From: Luxibacter massiliensis
Lineage (GTDB): Bacteria > Bacillota > Clostridia > Lachnospirales > Lachnospiraceae
Direction: 5' to 3'
Assembly: GCF_900604355.1 (NCBI RefSeq)
Contig: NZ_UWOE01000001.1
Coordinates: 3,038,001-3,102,000 of the forward strand
DNA: 64,000 nucleotides
The notes beneath the pieces were generated by a model. It made no database searches. It worked only from the letters and a program-made list of their open reading frames with translations, and was not told where the DNA came from. Below, piece by piece: positions 36,297-45,449 of the stretch (positions are counted from its first letter, which is position 1; each line of letters starts with the position of its first letter). The position numbers were made by a program, and so were the translations under genes.

Positions 36297-37526
36297 CTAA
36301 ACCTTACCTCTTTCTTCCCGCAATAGCTTTTCATATAGCTGTACATGCCTCTCAATATACAGCTCATATGTGTACTCCCTGGCCGCCAGTTCCCTTCCCG
36401 CTTCTCCTTTACTGCGCGCGGCCTCTGCATTCTGCACCATATATTCCAATGCCTTTTTCAGCTCTTCTATGTTCATATACTCCACGGCCATGCCGCACAT
36501 AGACCCATGAATCATCTCCTCCACAGCAGTATCCTTAAAGCACACTACAGGCACTCCAGCCGCCATTGCCTCCACAGCCATAAGCCCGAAAGACTCGGCC
36601 AGGGAGGGCATTACAAACAAATCACAGCAGGCAAAGAACTGTTCTATGGTTTTATCATCATTCACCCATCCAAGCTCTCTTATCCTGAATTTTTCCTTTA
36701 TTTTCCTGGGTATCTCCCCTCCGCCAACAGTGAGCAGGGATACTTCTTCTTTTCCATCCAAATTCTCCAACGCCTTATATAAAAAGTCACAGCCCTTCAC
36801 TTTATCATCCTCACTGCGGAATCCAATAACAAAAGATTCCTGGGGCAGAGAGAACTTTCTTCTCATTTCCTTTTGATCCCACACCCGGCACATTCTTTGT
36901 TTTACCCCGAAGGGGATCCTGACAATATCCGTAAAATGCCCTGTCAGGGGACTGGCCTTTATGTAATCTTCCATAAATCTGGAAGCCACCACAATCGTGG
37001 GATTTATCTGCTTAAATACCTGCCTTTTTATCTCCCACATTTGACGGGTATGGTCCTGTCTCATCTCAAACCATTTGTACTCCAGATTCCTGCAGGAACC
37101 GCACCCCGTTTTCCAGCGGCCGCACTGCAGCGGATGCACGCAGTTGCCGGTCACAATCCATGGATCGTGGATGGTCCACACAGATGTTTTATTTTCCATC
37201 AACAGGGGCAGATCCAAAAGCGAAATAAAATTATTGTGCAAAATATGATAGTGTACAATATCTGCTTTTTCGTAACACTCCATCTTTTTTAATTTTTGTC
37301 CATATGGATATAAGAGATGGCTTATAGAAAACCGCTTTTCTACATGCTTGATTTCCTCCTGTATGGCAGGGTCTGCACCCACCCCATATACCCGGCCGTC
37401 ATGGCTTAACTTGTCCCTCACAGCCTGGGACGCCTGTATGCCCCTCTCATTTAAGGATATCTGCAAATCATAGCCGTTAAAAATTCTCCCCATTAAGTCA
37501 GAATAATTCACCTGAAGTATGTTCAA
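36297..37526 (-). CDS. GT4 glycosyltransferase
   Basis: 409 aa, TTG start with GGAG 8 nt upstream, placed directly after the preceding stop (TAGATTG). GT-B fold of family 4: KADIVHYHILHNNFISLLDL, acceptor-domain helices, and the C-terminal nucleotide-sugar motif (MPSLAESFGLMAVEAMAAGV, PVVCFKDTAVEEM). A Cys-rich segment (GNCVHPLQCGRWKTGCGSC) is common in GT4 enzymes of this type. Donor sugar unknown. Confidence 0.87.
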   Translation of the reverse strand: MNILQVNYSDLMGRIFNGYDLQISLNERGIQASQAVRDKLSHDGRVYGVGADPAIQEEIKHVEKRFSISHLLYPYGQKLKKMECYEKADIVHYHILHNNFISLLDLPLLMENKTSVWTIHDPWIVTGNCVHPLQCGRWKTGCGSCRNLEYKWFEMRQDHTRQMWEIKRQVFKQINPTIVVASRFMEDYIKASPLTGHFTDIVRIPFGVKQRMCRVWDQKEMRRKFSLPQESFVIGFRSEDDKVKGCDFLYKALENLDGKEEVSLLTVGGGEIPRKIKEKFRIRELGWVNDDKTIEQFFACCDLFVMPSLAESFGLMAVEAMAAGVPVVCFKDTAVEEMIHGSMCGMAVEYMNIEELKKALEYMVQNAEAARSKGEAGRELAAREYTYELYIERHVQLYEKLLREERGKV

Positions 37527-37527
37527 T

Positions 37528-39216
37528 CTACTGTCTCCTCTTATCTGCGTTCCTCAAAATATTCACAAGGGCCTCTTCGAACTTATCCCCGGTTCCAGGC
37601 TCCGGCAATTTTGCCCTGTCGGCTTCTTTCTTATAAAATGCTTCCCGGAACCAATCTATCTGCCTGATTTTCTCAGGTTCAAAAATGTCCAGGCCCCCCT
37701 CGTTTTTATAAGGATTGATAATTCCCTGGCCTGCCATGCCTAAAATATCTTCCCGGGTATATACATGGGGAAAGCAGGCCAGGGTAAACTGTTGTTTCAG
37801 TATATGGGGATTTTTAATGCAGATGAAAATCACCAGTTTTTCTTTATCCTTCTTTTCCAGCTCCTCATAAGAAATACAGCTCACATCATCCAGCACAAAC
37901 CCCCACTTCTGTTTATCTTTGTCACAGAACATTGCGGTCTGTACCCCGCTGTCTTTCAATAAAAAATAACATTCCAGTCCATACTGGCCGGCTCCATAAA
38001 TACACACCTCATAATGCTGGTTCAATATGGCTGGAAGAACCGTTTCCTTCCTAGGAGGGTTCTGTATAGACCATGTATCAAACTGGCTTTTGGTCACCAC
38101 TGCCGGAAATCCTCTTGCCTTTAACCCCTCCACAATCCCGTCCACCTCAAGTGCAGCGGCAATCACAAGAATTTCCTTCTTAAATCCCTCTGCCTCTTCC
38201 GGAGAAATGCAGGGTAGTCCCTCTGCCTCTTTCCTCGACATATCTCTGTCTATAAACCCTTCCGCCTCAATCCCTCTTATTTGCATGTCAAGCAGCAGCC
38301 TTTTCCCATAATTTCCAGCGCCGTAAATATAGATTCTTTTATCCTGCAGAAACTGAGGAATCTCCTCTGCCCCGCACCTATAATCTGCCTCGTAAGCCAG
38401 ATACCAAAGACACTTCTTCCAACTCCTCTTTAAATGTTTCTGGGGCCAGATATTTAGCAGCATCTGGTAATAATAGTTATAGCCGCTGCCGTAAGCAGCT
38501 TCTCTTTCCTTAGAACCCACCTCTTCTAAAAACATTTCATACATATTGTCCGCATCCTGGTGGACCGTCTGTATGTTCCGGCTCCCCTGCCCTTCATGAT
38601 ACCGGACTGCATATAATGTCTCTGGTATATATTGCATACCTTCCTTTTTCAAAATACGGAATAAATACTCAAAATCCTGGGTTGTCTTTAACTGTTCATT
38701 AAATTTCCCATACTTTTCTATGATTTCTTTCCCCAAAAGAACTCCGCCGAATTGAATCATCCCATTTACCACAGGAAATACCCCTTTTTCCAAAAAACAT
38801 GCCGGATAGCAGTGCCCTGCAGTCACAGAGGATTTCAACCCTCCCTCCCGCAGAATATGGTAATCACAAAAAGAGGCCTTATATCCGCTGCTCTCCATCT
38901 CCCCTACCTGTCTGGCGATTTTCTCTGGGTAATAGATATCGTCATGGGAGAGCCAGGCAAAGTAATCTCCCTGCATGTTTTCCAAAGCAAGATTCAGCGC
39001 GGAGGCTGTCCCTCCATTTTCCTTTTTGAAATACTTAATTCTGTCCCCATAGGACAGGGCAATCTTCTCCGTCTCGCCATGATCCCGGGAACCATCGTTT
39101 ACGACGAGTATTTCGCAATTTTCATAAGTCTGGGCCAGCGCACTGTCTATGGCCTCCTCCATAAAATCAGATCCGTTGTAAACCGGAATTACAATTGTCA
39201 CAAGGGCTTTTCCCAT
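37528..39216 (-). CDS. GT2 glycosyltransferase with two Rossmann-like modules
   Basis: 562 aa. GT2 domain at residues ~1-270 (VTIVIPVYNGSDFMEEAIDS, ILVVNDGSRDHGETEK, WLSHDDIYYPEK). Then two tandem copies of the shared module, ~288-385 (KRIYIYGAGNYGKRLLLDMQ, EGFIDRDMSRKEAEG) and ~400-500 (EVCIYGAGQYGLECYFLLKD, TAMFCDKDKQKWG). A short charged tail follows. It overlaps the radical SAM gene upstream by 19 nt. The doubled module makes it the most elaborate of the operon's GT2 proteins. Confidence 0.85.
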   Translation of the reverse strand: MGKALVTIVIPVYNGSDFMEEAIDSALAQTYENCEILVVNDGSRDHGETEKIALSYGDRIKYFKKENGGTASALNLALENMQGDYFAWLSHDDIYYPEKIARQVGEMESSGYKASFCDYHILREGGLKSSVTAGHCYPACFLEKGVFPVVNGMIQFGGVLLGKEIIEKYGKFNEQLKTTQDFEYLFRILKKEGMQYIPETLYAVRYHEGQGSRNIQTVHQDADNMYEMFLEEVGSKEREAAYGSGYNYYYQMLLNIWPQKHLKRSWKKCLWYLAYEADYRCGAEEIPQFLQDKRIYIYGAGNYGKRLLLDMQIRGIEAEGFIDRDMSRKEAEGLPCISPEEAEGFKKEILVIAAALEVDGIVEGLKARGFPAVVTKSQFDTWSIQNPPRKETVLPAILNQHYEVCIYGAGQYGLECYFLLKDSGVQTAMFCDKDKQKWGFVLDDVSCISYEELEKKDKEKLVIFICIKNPHILKQQFTLACFPHVYTREDILGMAGQGIINPYKNEGGLDIFEPEKIRQIDWFREAFYKKEADRAKLPEPGTGDKFEEALVNILRNADKRRQ

Positions 39217-40400
39217 TGCTTTCCCACCTCAATATAATGTGTATTGATATCGCAGCCTCCATGGCAATACCGGCACATGGTTAGATACCCCCGCCTGCCG
39301 TACCCCGCGTCAAACTCAAGCAGGCGCAGCTTGTCATTAGGTCTGTCCCCTAGCTCTCTTAAATCCAGCATGTTCTCCGGGTCATACTCCCTCGAAAGAG
39401 CCTGCTCAGCAAACCTGGCATTAATGCAATACCAGATCTTCCCATCAATATACCCCCTGCACAGTGTCCGGCACCGGTCAAAAAAACCTGCCATTTCTTC
39501 CTCACTCTTGTCAGGATGTACGGGCCTTTCAAACCCAAAATCTACCCACTGGGCCGTGCTTAACAAATACGTAGGGATCCCCCCATCCTGGAATCTTCTA
39601 TAGTTTTCCAGAACCTGCTCTTTTATACTTTCTACTGCCTTTGTATAATCGCTGATCTCCGCATATATCCCATACTTTTTCATGCACTCCAAAAGAGAAG
39701 CAGAGGGCCTAATAGTCCCATTGGTTATAACCTTTACGGTGCCTGCCCTGTCTCCATACCTCTCCCCGAGATGGCTAAGGATCTCTCCTAATTCCTGATT
39801 CAGAAGAGGCTCGCCCCCTGTAAAGGTGAAATCGCAGATAAAGTCTATTTTTTGGAATGCCAGATCTATTTCTTCCTTCAGGCTTTCAACAGAATATTTC
39901 TTTTGGTACTGGAAATAGGGGAGCCGGATAGAACACTTTTCACATCGCAGGGTACATTTCTCTGTGACGATACAAGACAGGGAATGTACCACGGTCTTTC
40001 CATATTCATAGAATGCAAGCACTGGAAAATCATGCCGCATAAATTCACCATATGTCCTGCACACCTTCCGCCCTGCCTTGGAAAAACTCTCCAGATTTCT
40101 GCTTACAGGAATTCCAATCTCATCGTGCAGGGCCATTAATATAAGAATATCTCCCTTATCTTCTGCAATCAGCCTCTCCATCTCAGGTATGCCGATTACA
40201 TCCAGCCCACAATACTTCGTACCGCCTTTATATTGATCCACGAAAGCACTGACCCGCCAGTCTGTCACCGTATTTAATGCCCGGAACACTCTTTTCCCAA
40301 TCATGCCCGCGCCATAAATATAAATGATTTTATTTTTATATGCCTCTATGATAGAATCCTTCACAGTGTCAAATTCACTGCCCGGTGTTTTCCATTTCAT
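39198..40400 (-). CDS. Radical SAM/SPASM-like protein with N-terminal Rossmann-like module (2)
   Basis: 400 aa. Residues ~1-110 are the shared module (NKIIYIYGAGMIGKRVFRAL, VSAFVDQYKGGTK). Radical SAM cysteines are in CTLRCEKC, followed by FTFTGGEPLLNQEL. C-terminal cysteines (FFDRCRTLCRGYIDGKIWYC; MCRYCHGGCDIN) suggest an auxiliary Fe-S cluster. It starts MKWKTPGSEF, matching the starts of the other two paralogues. Reaction unknown. The ATG overlaps the upstream LicD stop as ATGA. Confidence 0.8.
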   Translation of the reverse strand: MKWKTPGSEFDTVKDSIIEAYKNKIIYIYGAGMIGKRVFRALNTVTDWRVSAFVDQYKGGTKYCGLDVIGIPEMERLIAEDKGDILILMALHDEIGIPVSRNLESFSKAGRKVCRTYGEFMRHDFPVLAFYEYGKTVVHSLSCIVTEKCTLRCEKCSIRLPYFQYQKKYSVESLKEEIDLAFQKIDFICDFTFTGGEPLLNQELGEILSHLGERYGDRAGTVKVITNGTIRPSASLLECMKKYGIYAEISDYTKAVESIKEQVLENYRRFQDGGIPTYLLSTAQWVDFGFERPVHPDKSEEEMAGFFDRCRTLCRGYIDGKIWYCINARFAEQALSREYDPENMLDLRELGDRPNDKLRLLEFDAGYGRRGYLTMCRYCHGGCDINTHYIEVGKQWEKPL

Positions 40401-41239
40401 ATCTCCACTCCTGTCATATCAAGCCTGGACACTTTCGAATGTGACACTCTTTTTTCTTTGGGAGGCAGTTTCATATAGTCTCCATAATGCCCCCGCAGAT
40501 AAATGTCATACTCCGCAAATGCCCGGAATTTATGGCCCTCAAACTCCAGTTCCGTAAATTGATCGAAACACTTCGCCGGAAGGCCATATCTGCAGCTCCT
40601 CGGGTATTCAAGCGTATAATGGCTGATCAGCTCTGTCTTTTTTCTATTGCAGGCCTTGGCCAGCCTGTCCCTCAGGGCAAAGGCCTTTTCCCTTGATATA
40701 TGGCCCAGCAAAATATAGGCTGCCCAGGATCCCAGTCCCTTTGCCTGCCTGGCTCCTAACGGGGCATAGAGTATTTTTCTGACCAAATAACAGAGCAAAT
40801 GATGAAGCCTTCTCAATATCGGGTTATCCGGCACATTATCTGCCACGAAAATATCTATAAAGACCCCTGTCTCCTGCTTCATAAACTCTTGTCCAAGCCG
40901 CACATGTTCCGTATTACGGCGCCTTATCTTCGCCCATCCCCAACGGTAATGGGGATCACTTTTATAATCCTGCAGAAAAAACTTCTCTGGATCTAATTCA
41001 TTCCTGCACGCCTGCCTGAACCGTTGGTATTCTTCCCTCAGCATAATCACGTCAATGTCGTCATCCCAGGGTATAAACCCTTTGTGCCTGACAGCTCCCA
41101 GAAGGGTGCCTCCATCCAGAGAATAGGCAATTCCATGTTTCCTGCATATCCTGTCTGTCTCAAGCAGCATCTCCAATTCTATATGCTGCATCTTTTTCAG
41201 TTCCTTAGGTGAAACTCTATATTCTCTGGCCTGTCTCAT
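40397..41239 (-). CDS. LicD family phosphotransferase
   Basis: 280 aa. LicD/nucleotidyltransferase-type motif HGIAYSLDGGTLLGAVRHKG followed by FIPWDDDIDVIMLREEY with the catalytic Asp cluster, and FIDIFVADNVPD. LicD proteins transfer phosphocholine, phosphoethanolamine or related groups from CDP-activated donors to sugars. In this operon a PLP enzyme/LicC-like pair (46 kb) could supply such a donor. Translationally coupled (ATGA) to radical SAM genes on both sides. Confidence 0.87.
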   Translation of the reverse strand: MRQAREYRVSPKELKKMQHIELEMLLETDRICRKHGIAYSLDGGTLLGAVRHKGFIPWDDDIDVIMLREEYQRFRQACRNELDPEKFFLQDYKSDPHYRWGWAKIRRRNTEHVRLGQEFMKQETGVFIDIFVADNVPDNPILRRLHHLLCYLVRKILYAPLGARQAKGLGSWAAYILLGHISREKAFALRDRLAKACNRKKTELISHYTLEYPRSCRYGLPAKCFDQFTELEFEGHKFRAFAEYDIYLRGHYGDYMKLPPKEKRVSHSKVSRLDMTGVEI

Positions 41240-42420
41240 TGTCCGTACTGTCTCCCTGCCTGTTTTGCAGGCATTACTTTATTTGGATTGATATCAATGT
41301 ACCCGCTGCATCTTTTACAGAATTCCACATATCCTTTCTCGTTATATCCCATCCTGAATTCCATAAGCTCCTTACATCTGCCGGGGGTATATTTCTTTAA
41401 GTCAAAGTACTCTGTCTCATCCGTCCCCGCCAGGCCCGCGACCATGGCATAGCTGGCATAATTACAGCTGTAAATCCGCCCTCCCCTTAGTTCCTGCCAG
41501 GGTACATGGCAGCTCTCAAACTGTTTCTGCAGGCGGAATTCACTCCAATCCTCATGGTTGGTGGCGGCAGGCGCCAGGTCAATCCATTCATCTGCTTTAT
41601 TGACCTCATATTTCACATGGTGCTTCTCTAATTCTATTAATAGTTCATCAAAAGTCTCTCCACTTTCTGGTACAGCCTCCCGGTAATCATCTACAGTCAG
41701 CTCTGTATTATGCTTTGCCAGTAATGCAAGGAGTTCTGGCTTAGGTAAGACTGTACCGTTGGTAACTGTCCTTAATATCTGAATCTTCTCCCGGTAATTA
41801 GCGTCAATATACTCCACCAGCCGTCCCATATGGGGATATAACATAGGTTCCCCGCCGCTAATGTGAAACAGCATAATAAAATCCACGCAGGAAAAAAACA
41901 GATCCACATCCTCACGGATCTGCTCCCAGGGACGCTCGTCAAAATGCTTCATATATGTGGTAAAATTCAGACATGCCTCACAGCGCAGGTTACACCGGGT
42001 GCTGGGGAGGAAGGAGATGGACGGCATATACACCCTTCCTTTTGCATAGGCCTCATATACGGACATGAACATCTCCATAGTAAATACATTCTCACCCTGC
42101 ACAAACCCCTTGATCATCAACTGCTGCATAATTGGCAGCCTGGTATATGGGGATACTGCCACAATAATCCCCGTGGAAGGGCCTGCCTGCCCCGCTGCCT
42201 GCTCCAGGGACAGCACAGGCTTGCCGTTAAAAAGCGTGCCCTGCTTCTCGGGGGCATTATCTATAAATCCCAGGATGGGAATCTCCTTTTCCAGGAGGCC
42301 ATATAATATCCCTCCATATTCCCCTGCCCCAAACAGATAAAATCGGTCTTTTTTCTCTATATTGTTGTAAACATCGTCAAATTCGTGTCCTTTATTCTGC
42401 CATTTCAAGATCCTTTTCAC
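41236..42420 (-). CDS. Radical SAM/SPASM-like protein with N-terminal Rossmann-like module (3)
   Basis: 394 aa, GTG start; no ATG is available near, and the start aligns with paralogue 1 (both have W.NKGHEF). Shared module at ~25-110 (DRFYLFGAGEYGGILYGLLE, LGFIDNAPEKQG). Radical SAM site CNLRCEACLNFTTYMKHF, then HISGGEPMLYPHM; C-terminal clusters FESCHVPW…YSCNYASYAM and EFCKRCSGY. Closest in sequence to the protein at 25.8 kb; the pair may act on related substrates. Confidence 0.8.
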   Translation of the reverse strand: MKRILKWQNKGHEFDDVYNNIEKKDRFYLFGAGEYGGILYGLLEKEIPILGFIDNAPEKQGTLFNGKPVLSLEQAAGQAGPSTGIIVAVSPYTRLPIMQQLMIKGFVQGENVFTMEMFMSVYEAYAKGRVYMPSISFLPSTRCNLRCEACLNFTTYMKHFDERPWEQIREDVDLFFSCVDFIMLFHISGGEPMLYPHMGRLVEYIDANYREKIQILRTVTNGTVLPKPELLALLAKHNTELTVDDYREAVPESGETFDELLIELEKHHVKYEVNKADEWIDLAPAATNHEDWSEFRLQKQFESCHVPWQELRGGRIYSCNYASYAMVAGLAGTDETEYFDLKKYTPGRCKELMEFRMGYNEKGYVEFCKRCSGYIDINPNKVMPAKQAGRQYGQ

Positions 42421-43483
42421 CTCTGCTTTTCAATTGTTTTAAAATAGAGATTGTCCTGCGTACACCTTCCTTCACACTATATCTCTCCTGATAGCCAAGT
42501 TCTTCTAGCTTGCTTCCATCCAGAAGGGCTTTTTGGGCCTTAGAATACCCGGCCTGCTCTGTATCCCCTGGAATTTCAAAAACTACTTTTGTGCCGCAGT
42601 CAGCCGCAATAAAACGGGCCAGCTCCCCTAAAGTAATATGCCCCCCATCTCCGGCCACATTATAAGCCTCTCCAGACTCTCCCTTAAGCATAACTGTCAA
42701 AACGCCTGCAGCAGCATCTGCCACATAGGTATGGGTATAGAGTTGCTTTCCCTGGCTCTTTAGGACAATATCCTCTCCTGCCGCCCCTTTCTTAATAAAC
42801 TGGGCTGCCGCCTTACTGTCATCCATCCTCATATTAGGCCCGTATGTCCTGGCCAGCCTGGGTATCACATAGTCCAGGTTTTTCTGCCTTCTGTACGCCT
42901 GGCAGAGAGCCTCCCCCGCACGCTTCCCCTCTGGATAACCCGCCCGCAGGGTATTAGAATTAATATAGCCGCAGTAATCCTCCTTAAACTTCTCTGTGTC
43001 CCCTCGGTTTTGTCCATAAATCTCTACAGATGACAGGAACACGAAACGCCTGGCCCCTGCCTGGGCGGCATATTCCAGCAAATGGTCTGTGCCCACAATA
43101 TTGCTTCTCACAGTCCCGATGGGATCCGACGCATATGCCATGGGATGGGTATTGCTGGCAGCCTGTATGACATAATCCGCAGCTTCTATCCCATGTACGC
43201 CGCTGTTTATATCACAAGGAATAAATGCAAACTCCTCATGGCCCCTATATCGTTTAAACCGTTCTTCTCCCTGCCTCTGATCTCTCCCCAGGGCCAAGAC
43301 TTTCAGCTTCTGCCCTCTGTGTTGATTCCGGTACATGAAAACATCTGTCAGAAAGCCCCCGATCATCCCGGAAGCCCCTGCCAGAAGAAGAACTGAAGAA
43401 TTTAATTTATCCCAATCCAGAGGAAGAGCTGCCGTCTGCTTTACATCTTCTGCATACAGGGCATTATCCATAAAATCCATCAT
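42392..43483 (-). CDS. NAD-dependent epimerase/dehydratase (extended SDR)
   Basis: 363 aa. LLAGASGMIGGFLTDVFMYR near the N-terminus, FLSSVEIYGQNRG, active-site YPEGKRAGEALC (YxxxK) and RLARTYGPNMRMDDSK, VADAAAGVL. Typical of dTDP-glucose dehydratase/UDP-xylose-synthase-like SDRs. It is coupled (ATGA) to the IspD-like cytidylyltransferase just upstream, so the substrate may be a CDP-linked sugar. Product not predictable. Confidence 0.82.
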   Translation of the reverse strand: MMDFMDNALYAEDVKQTAALPLDWDKLNSSVLLLAGASGMIGGFLTDVFMYRNQHRGQKLKVLALGRDQRQGEERFKRYRGHEEFAFIPCDINSGVHGIEAADYVIQAASNTHPMAYASDPIGTVRSNIVGTDHLLEYAAQAGARRFVFLSSVEIYGQNRGDTEKFKEDYCGYINSNTLRAGYPEGKRAGEALCQAYRRQKNLDYVIPRLARTYGPNMRMDDSKAAAQFIKKGAAGEDIVLKSQGKQLYTHTYVADAAAGVLTVMLKGESGEAYNVAGDGGHITLGELARFIAADCGTKVVFEIPGDTEQAGYSKAQKALLDGSKLEELGYQERYSVKEGVRRTISILKQLKSRGEKDLEMAE

Positions 43484-44196
43484 TTTAACCAGTCATCCTT
43501 TTCTGTCCTTAAATATCCTTTAAACAATTCCAGGTCATCTCTTGTAGTCAATTTGATATTTTTTTCTGAACCAGCGGCAAAATATAACGTTTCCCCTAAA
43601 TCCACCATCATGGTGTTGGTATAGGAAGAACCATAGATACCTATTTTCTCTTCAAATGCTTTGTGGTATGCCCAGTTCAGTTTCTCATATGTATAAGCCT
43701 GGGGCGTGGAAACCCTGCGCAGTGTCTCCCTTGGTATATATTGGCGGGTGGAATGCTCATCCTCCATCACAAAAATCTGTTCATTGTAAGGGAGGGACGT
43801 GACTGCATTGCCGTACTGCCTGCACTTTAGGATCACATCTGACAATATACTCTCATCCACCAGAGGACGGATACCGTCATGTATGACCACAATATCGTCT
43901 GGACTGCATACATCCTCAAGATGGTACACCCCATTTCGGATAGACTCCTGGGCCGTATCCCCGCCGTCAATTATCCACTTCAGTTTGGTAATATTAAACT
44001 GGCCGGCATAAGCCTTGAGCAAATCCCGCCAGCCTGCCAGACACACCACCTCAATGGCGTCTATATCTGGATGCCTCTGAAAACTCTCCAGCGTATAGAT
44101 CAGCACTGGCTTGTCATACACATTAATAAACTGCTTTGGTATATCCTGGTTCATCCGCTGGCCCCAGCCAGCCGCAATAATAACTGCTACATTCAT
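43480..44196 (-). CDS. IspD/TarI-like cytidylyltransferase
   Basis: 238 aa from the ATG at 44196, which overlaps the GT2 stop as ATGA; a GTG nine bases earlier is less likely. VAVIIAAGWGQRMNQDIPKQ, GGDTAQESIRNGVYHL and VVIHDGIRPLVDESIL are IspD family motifs. It could be the isoprenoid enzyme IspD, but the glycan-operon setting and the coupled SDR favour CDP-activation of a sugar or alditol phosphate (TarI-like). Confidence 0.78.
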   Translation of the reverse strand: MNVAVIIAAGWGQRMNQDIPKQFINVYDKPVLIYTLESFQRHPDIDAIEVVCLAGWRDLLKAYAGQFNITKLKWIIDGGDTAQESIRNGVYHLEDVCSPDDIVVIHDGIRPLVDESILSDVILKCRQYGNAVTSLPYNEQIFVMEDEHSTRQYIPRETLRRVSTPQAYTYEKLNWAYHKAFEEKIGIYGSSYTNTMMVDLGETLYFAAGSEKNIKLTTRDDLELFKGYLRTEKDDWLK

Positions 44197-45449
44197 CCTA
44201 GCCACAAGTCCTTTCGTGATAATGCCAGAGGCGACCTCAAAAATAAAGGATCCAGCTTCTGTCTTTCCACATAATACGGTATTCCCAGCTTTTCCAGCTG
44301 TGCAGACGCCTCCCGGCAGTTACGCATTGCTACAATTACCAGTGCTTCCTCCTGTTCATCCGCCAGTACCTCCACTGGGCTGCACAGGATTCCGTCAATC
44401 ATCTGGCCATGCTTTTTACGATTGTTATCCACAAAATAGGCAGGCTTCACCAGACGGCTCTCCAGGTCATACTTCACCCGGATTCCATATTGTCCTGACC
44501 CGAATATAACGACTTTCCTGGCCTGTCCTTTTGACAGGGCCGCCAGCCTGCCCCAAAACTCCTCTGCTCTATATTCTTCATCTTCCAAAGCTGGAAGCCT
44601 TCTGATACGCTCCTCTACTTCTGCCAGTTCCCTGCCGCCGCCGTAGCTCTTAATAAATCCGGCCATCCTGCCAAGAAAAACGCCTGCATCGCCAAAAACC
44701 CGCCTGATCTCCTGATCATCTAACATACGGATAAGCTTCCCATACTCCTTCCTGGTCTCCTCATAATAACAAGGTATGGTACAAGACCCCGCCTGTCTGT
44801 GTTCTCTCACCACATGGAGCACATTGGGGAGAAATATAGAGTCCTGCCCCCGGAACAAACGGAACCACATATCTATATCCTGTATTGTCTGCAGATTTTC
44901 ATCAAAGAACCCCACACGGGCGAAATGGCTCTTGTGGATCAGGGCACTGCAGGCATGGAGCTGGAGCTGCAGCACAGAAAAAACAGAGTTGGTTATCTGG
45001 CCTTCCTTGTAATAATCCAGAAAATGTGTCTGGGTCTTAAAGCCTGTATCCTGATCGTAAAATTCGTACTCCGCCTGCACGAGGGCGGCTGGATTCCCGG
45101 AGTTTAGAACTGCTCCTATCTCTTTTTCTATTTTGTCCGGATAATACCAGTCATCATGGGACAGCCAAGAAAAATATTCCCCCTGCATCCTCTGAATACC
45201 ATAATTGAGCGCCGAGGCAACCCCGCCATTTTCTTTCCTGAAATATCTGATCCTGTCCTTAAACTCCAGAGCCGCCTGCTCTGTATCTCCCCCATCGTCT
45301 GAGCCGTCATTGACCACAAGGATTTCGCAATTCTCCCAAGTCTGGCCAAGGGCGCTTTCTATGGCCTGGCGCAAATAATTTGCCCCATTATAGACAGGTA
45401 TTACAATAGAAACCAGAGGTTTCCTGCTATTTATGCCTACAGTAATCAT
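44193..45449 (-). CDS. GT2 glycosyltransferase with C-terminal Rossmann-like module
   Basis: 418 aa from the ATG at 45449 (GGAGGG 9 nt upstream, ATGA overlap with the aminotransferase stop). GT2 motifs LVSIVIPVYNGANYLRQAIE, ILVVNDGSDDGGDTEQ and FSWLSHDDWYYPDK. The C-terminal ~120 residues are the shared module (RKVVIFGSGQYGIRVKYDLE, PAYFVDNNRKKHG). Related to the GT2 proteins at 30.1 and 37.5 kb. Confidence 0.85.
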   Translation of the reverse strand: MITVGINSRKPLVSIVIPVYNGANYLRQAIESALGQTWENCEILVVNDGSDDGGDTEQAALEFKDRIRYFRKENGGVASALNYGIQRMQGEYFSWLSHDDWYYPDKIEKEIGAVLNSGNPAALVQAEYEFYDQDTGFKTQTHFLDYYKEGQITNSVFSVLQLQLHACSALIHKSHFARVGFFDENLQTIQDIDMWFRLFRGQDSIFLPNVLHVVREHRQAGSCTIPCYYEETRKEYGKLIRMLDDQEIRRVFGDAGVFLGRMAGFIKSYGGGRELAEVEERIRRLPALEDEEYRAEEFWGRLAALSKGQARKVVIFGSGQYGIRVKYDLESRLVKPAYFVDNNRKKHGQMIDGILCSPVEVLADEQEEALVIVAMRNCREASAQLEKLGIPYYVERQKLDPLFLRSPLALSRKDLWLG

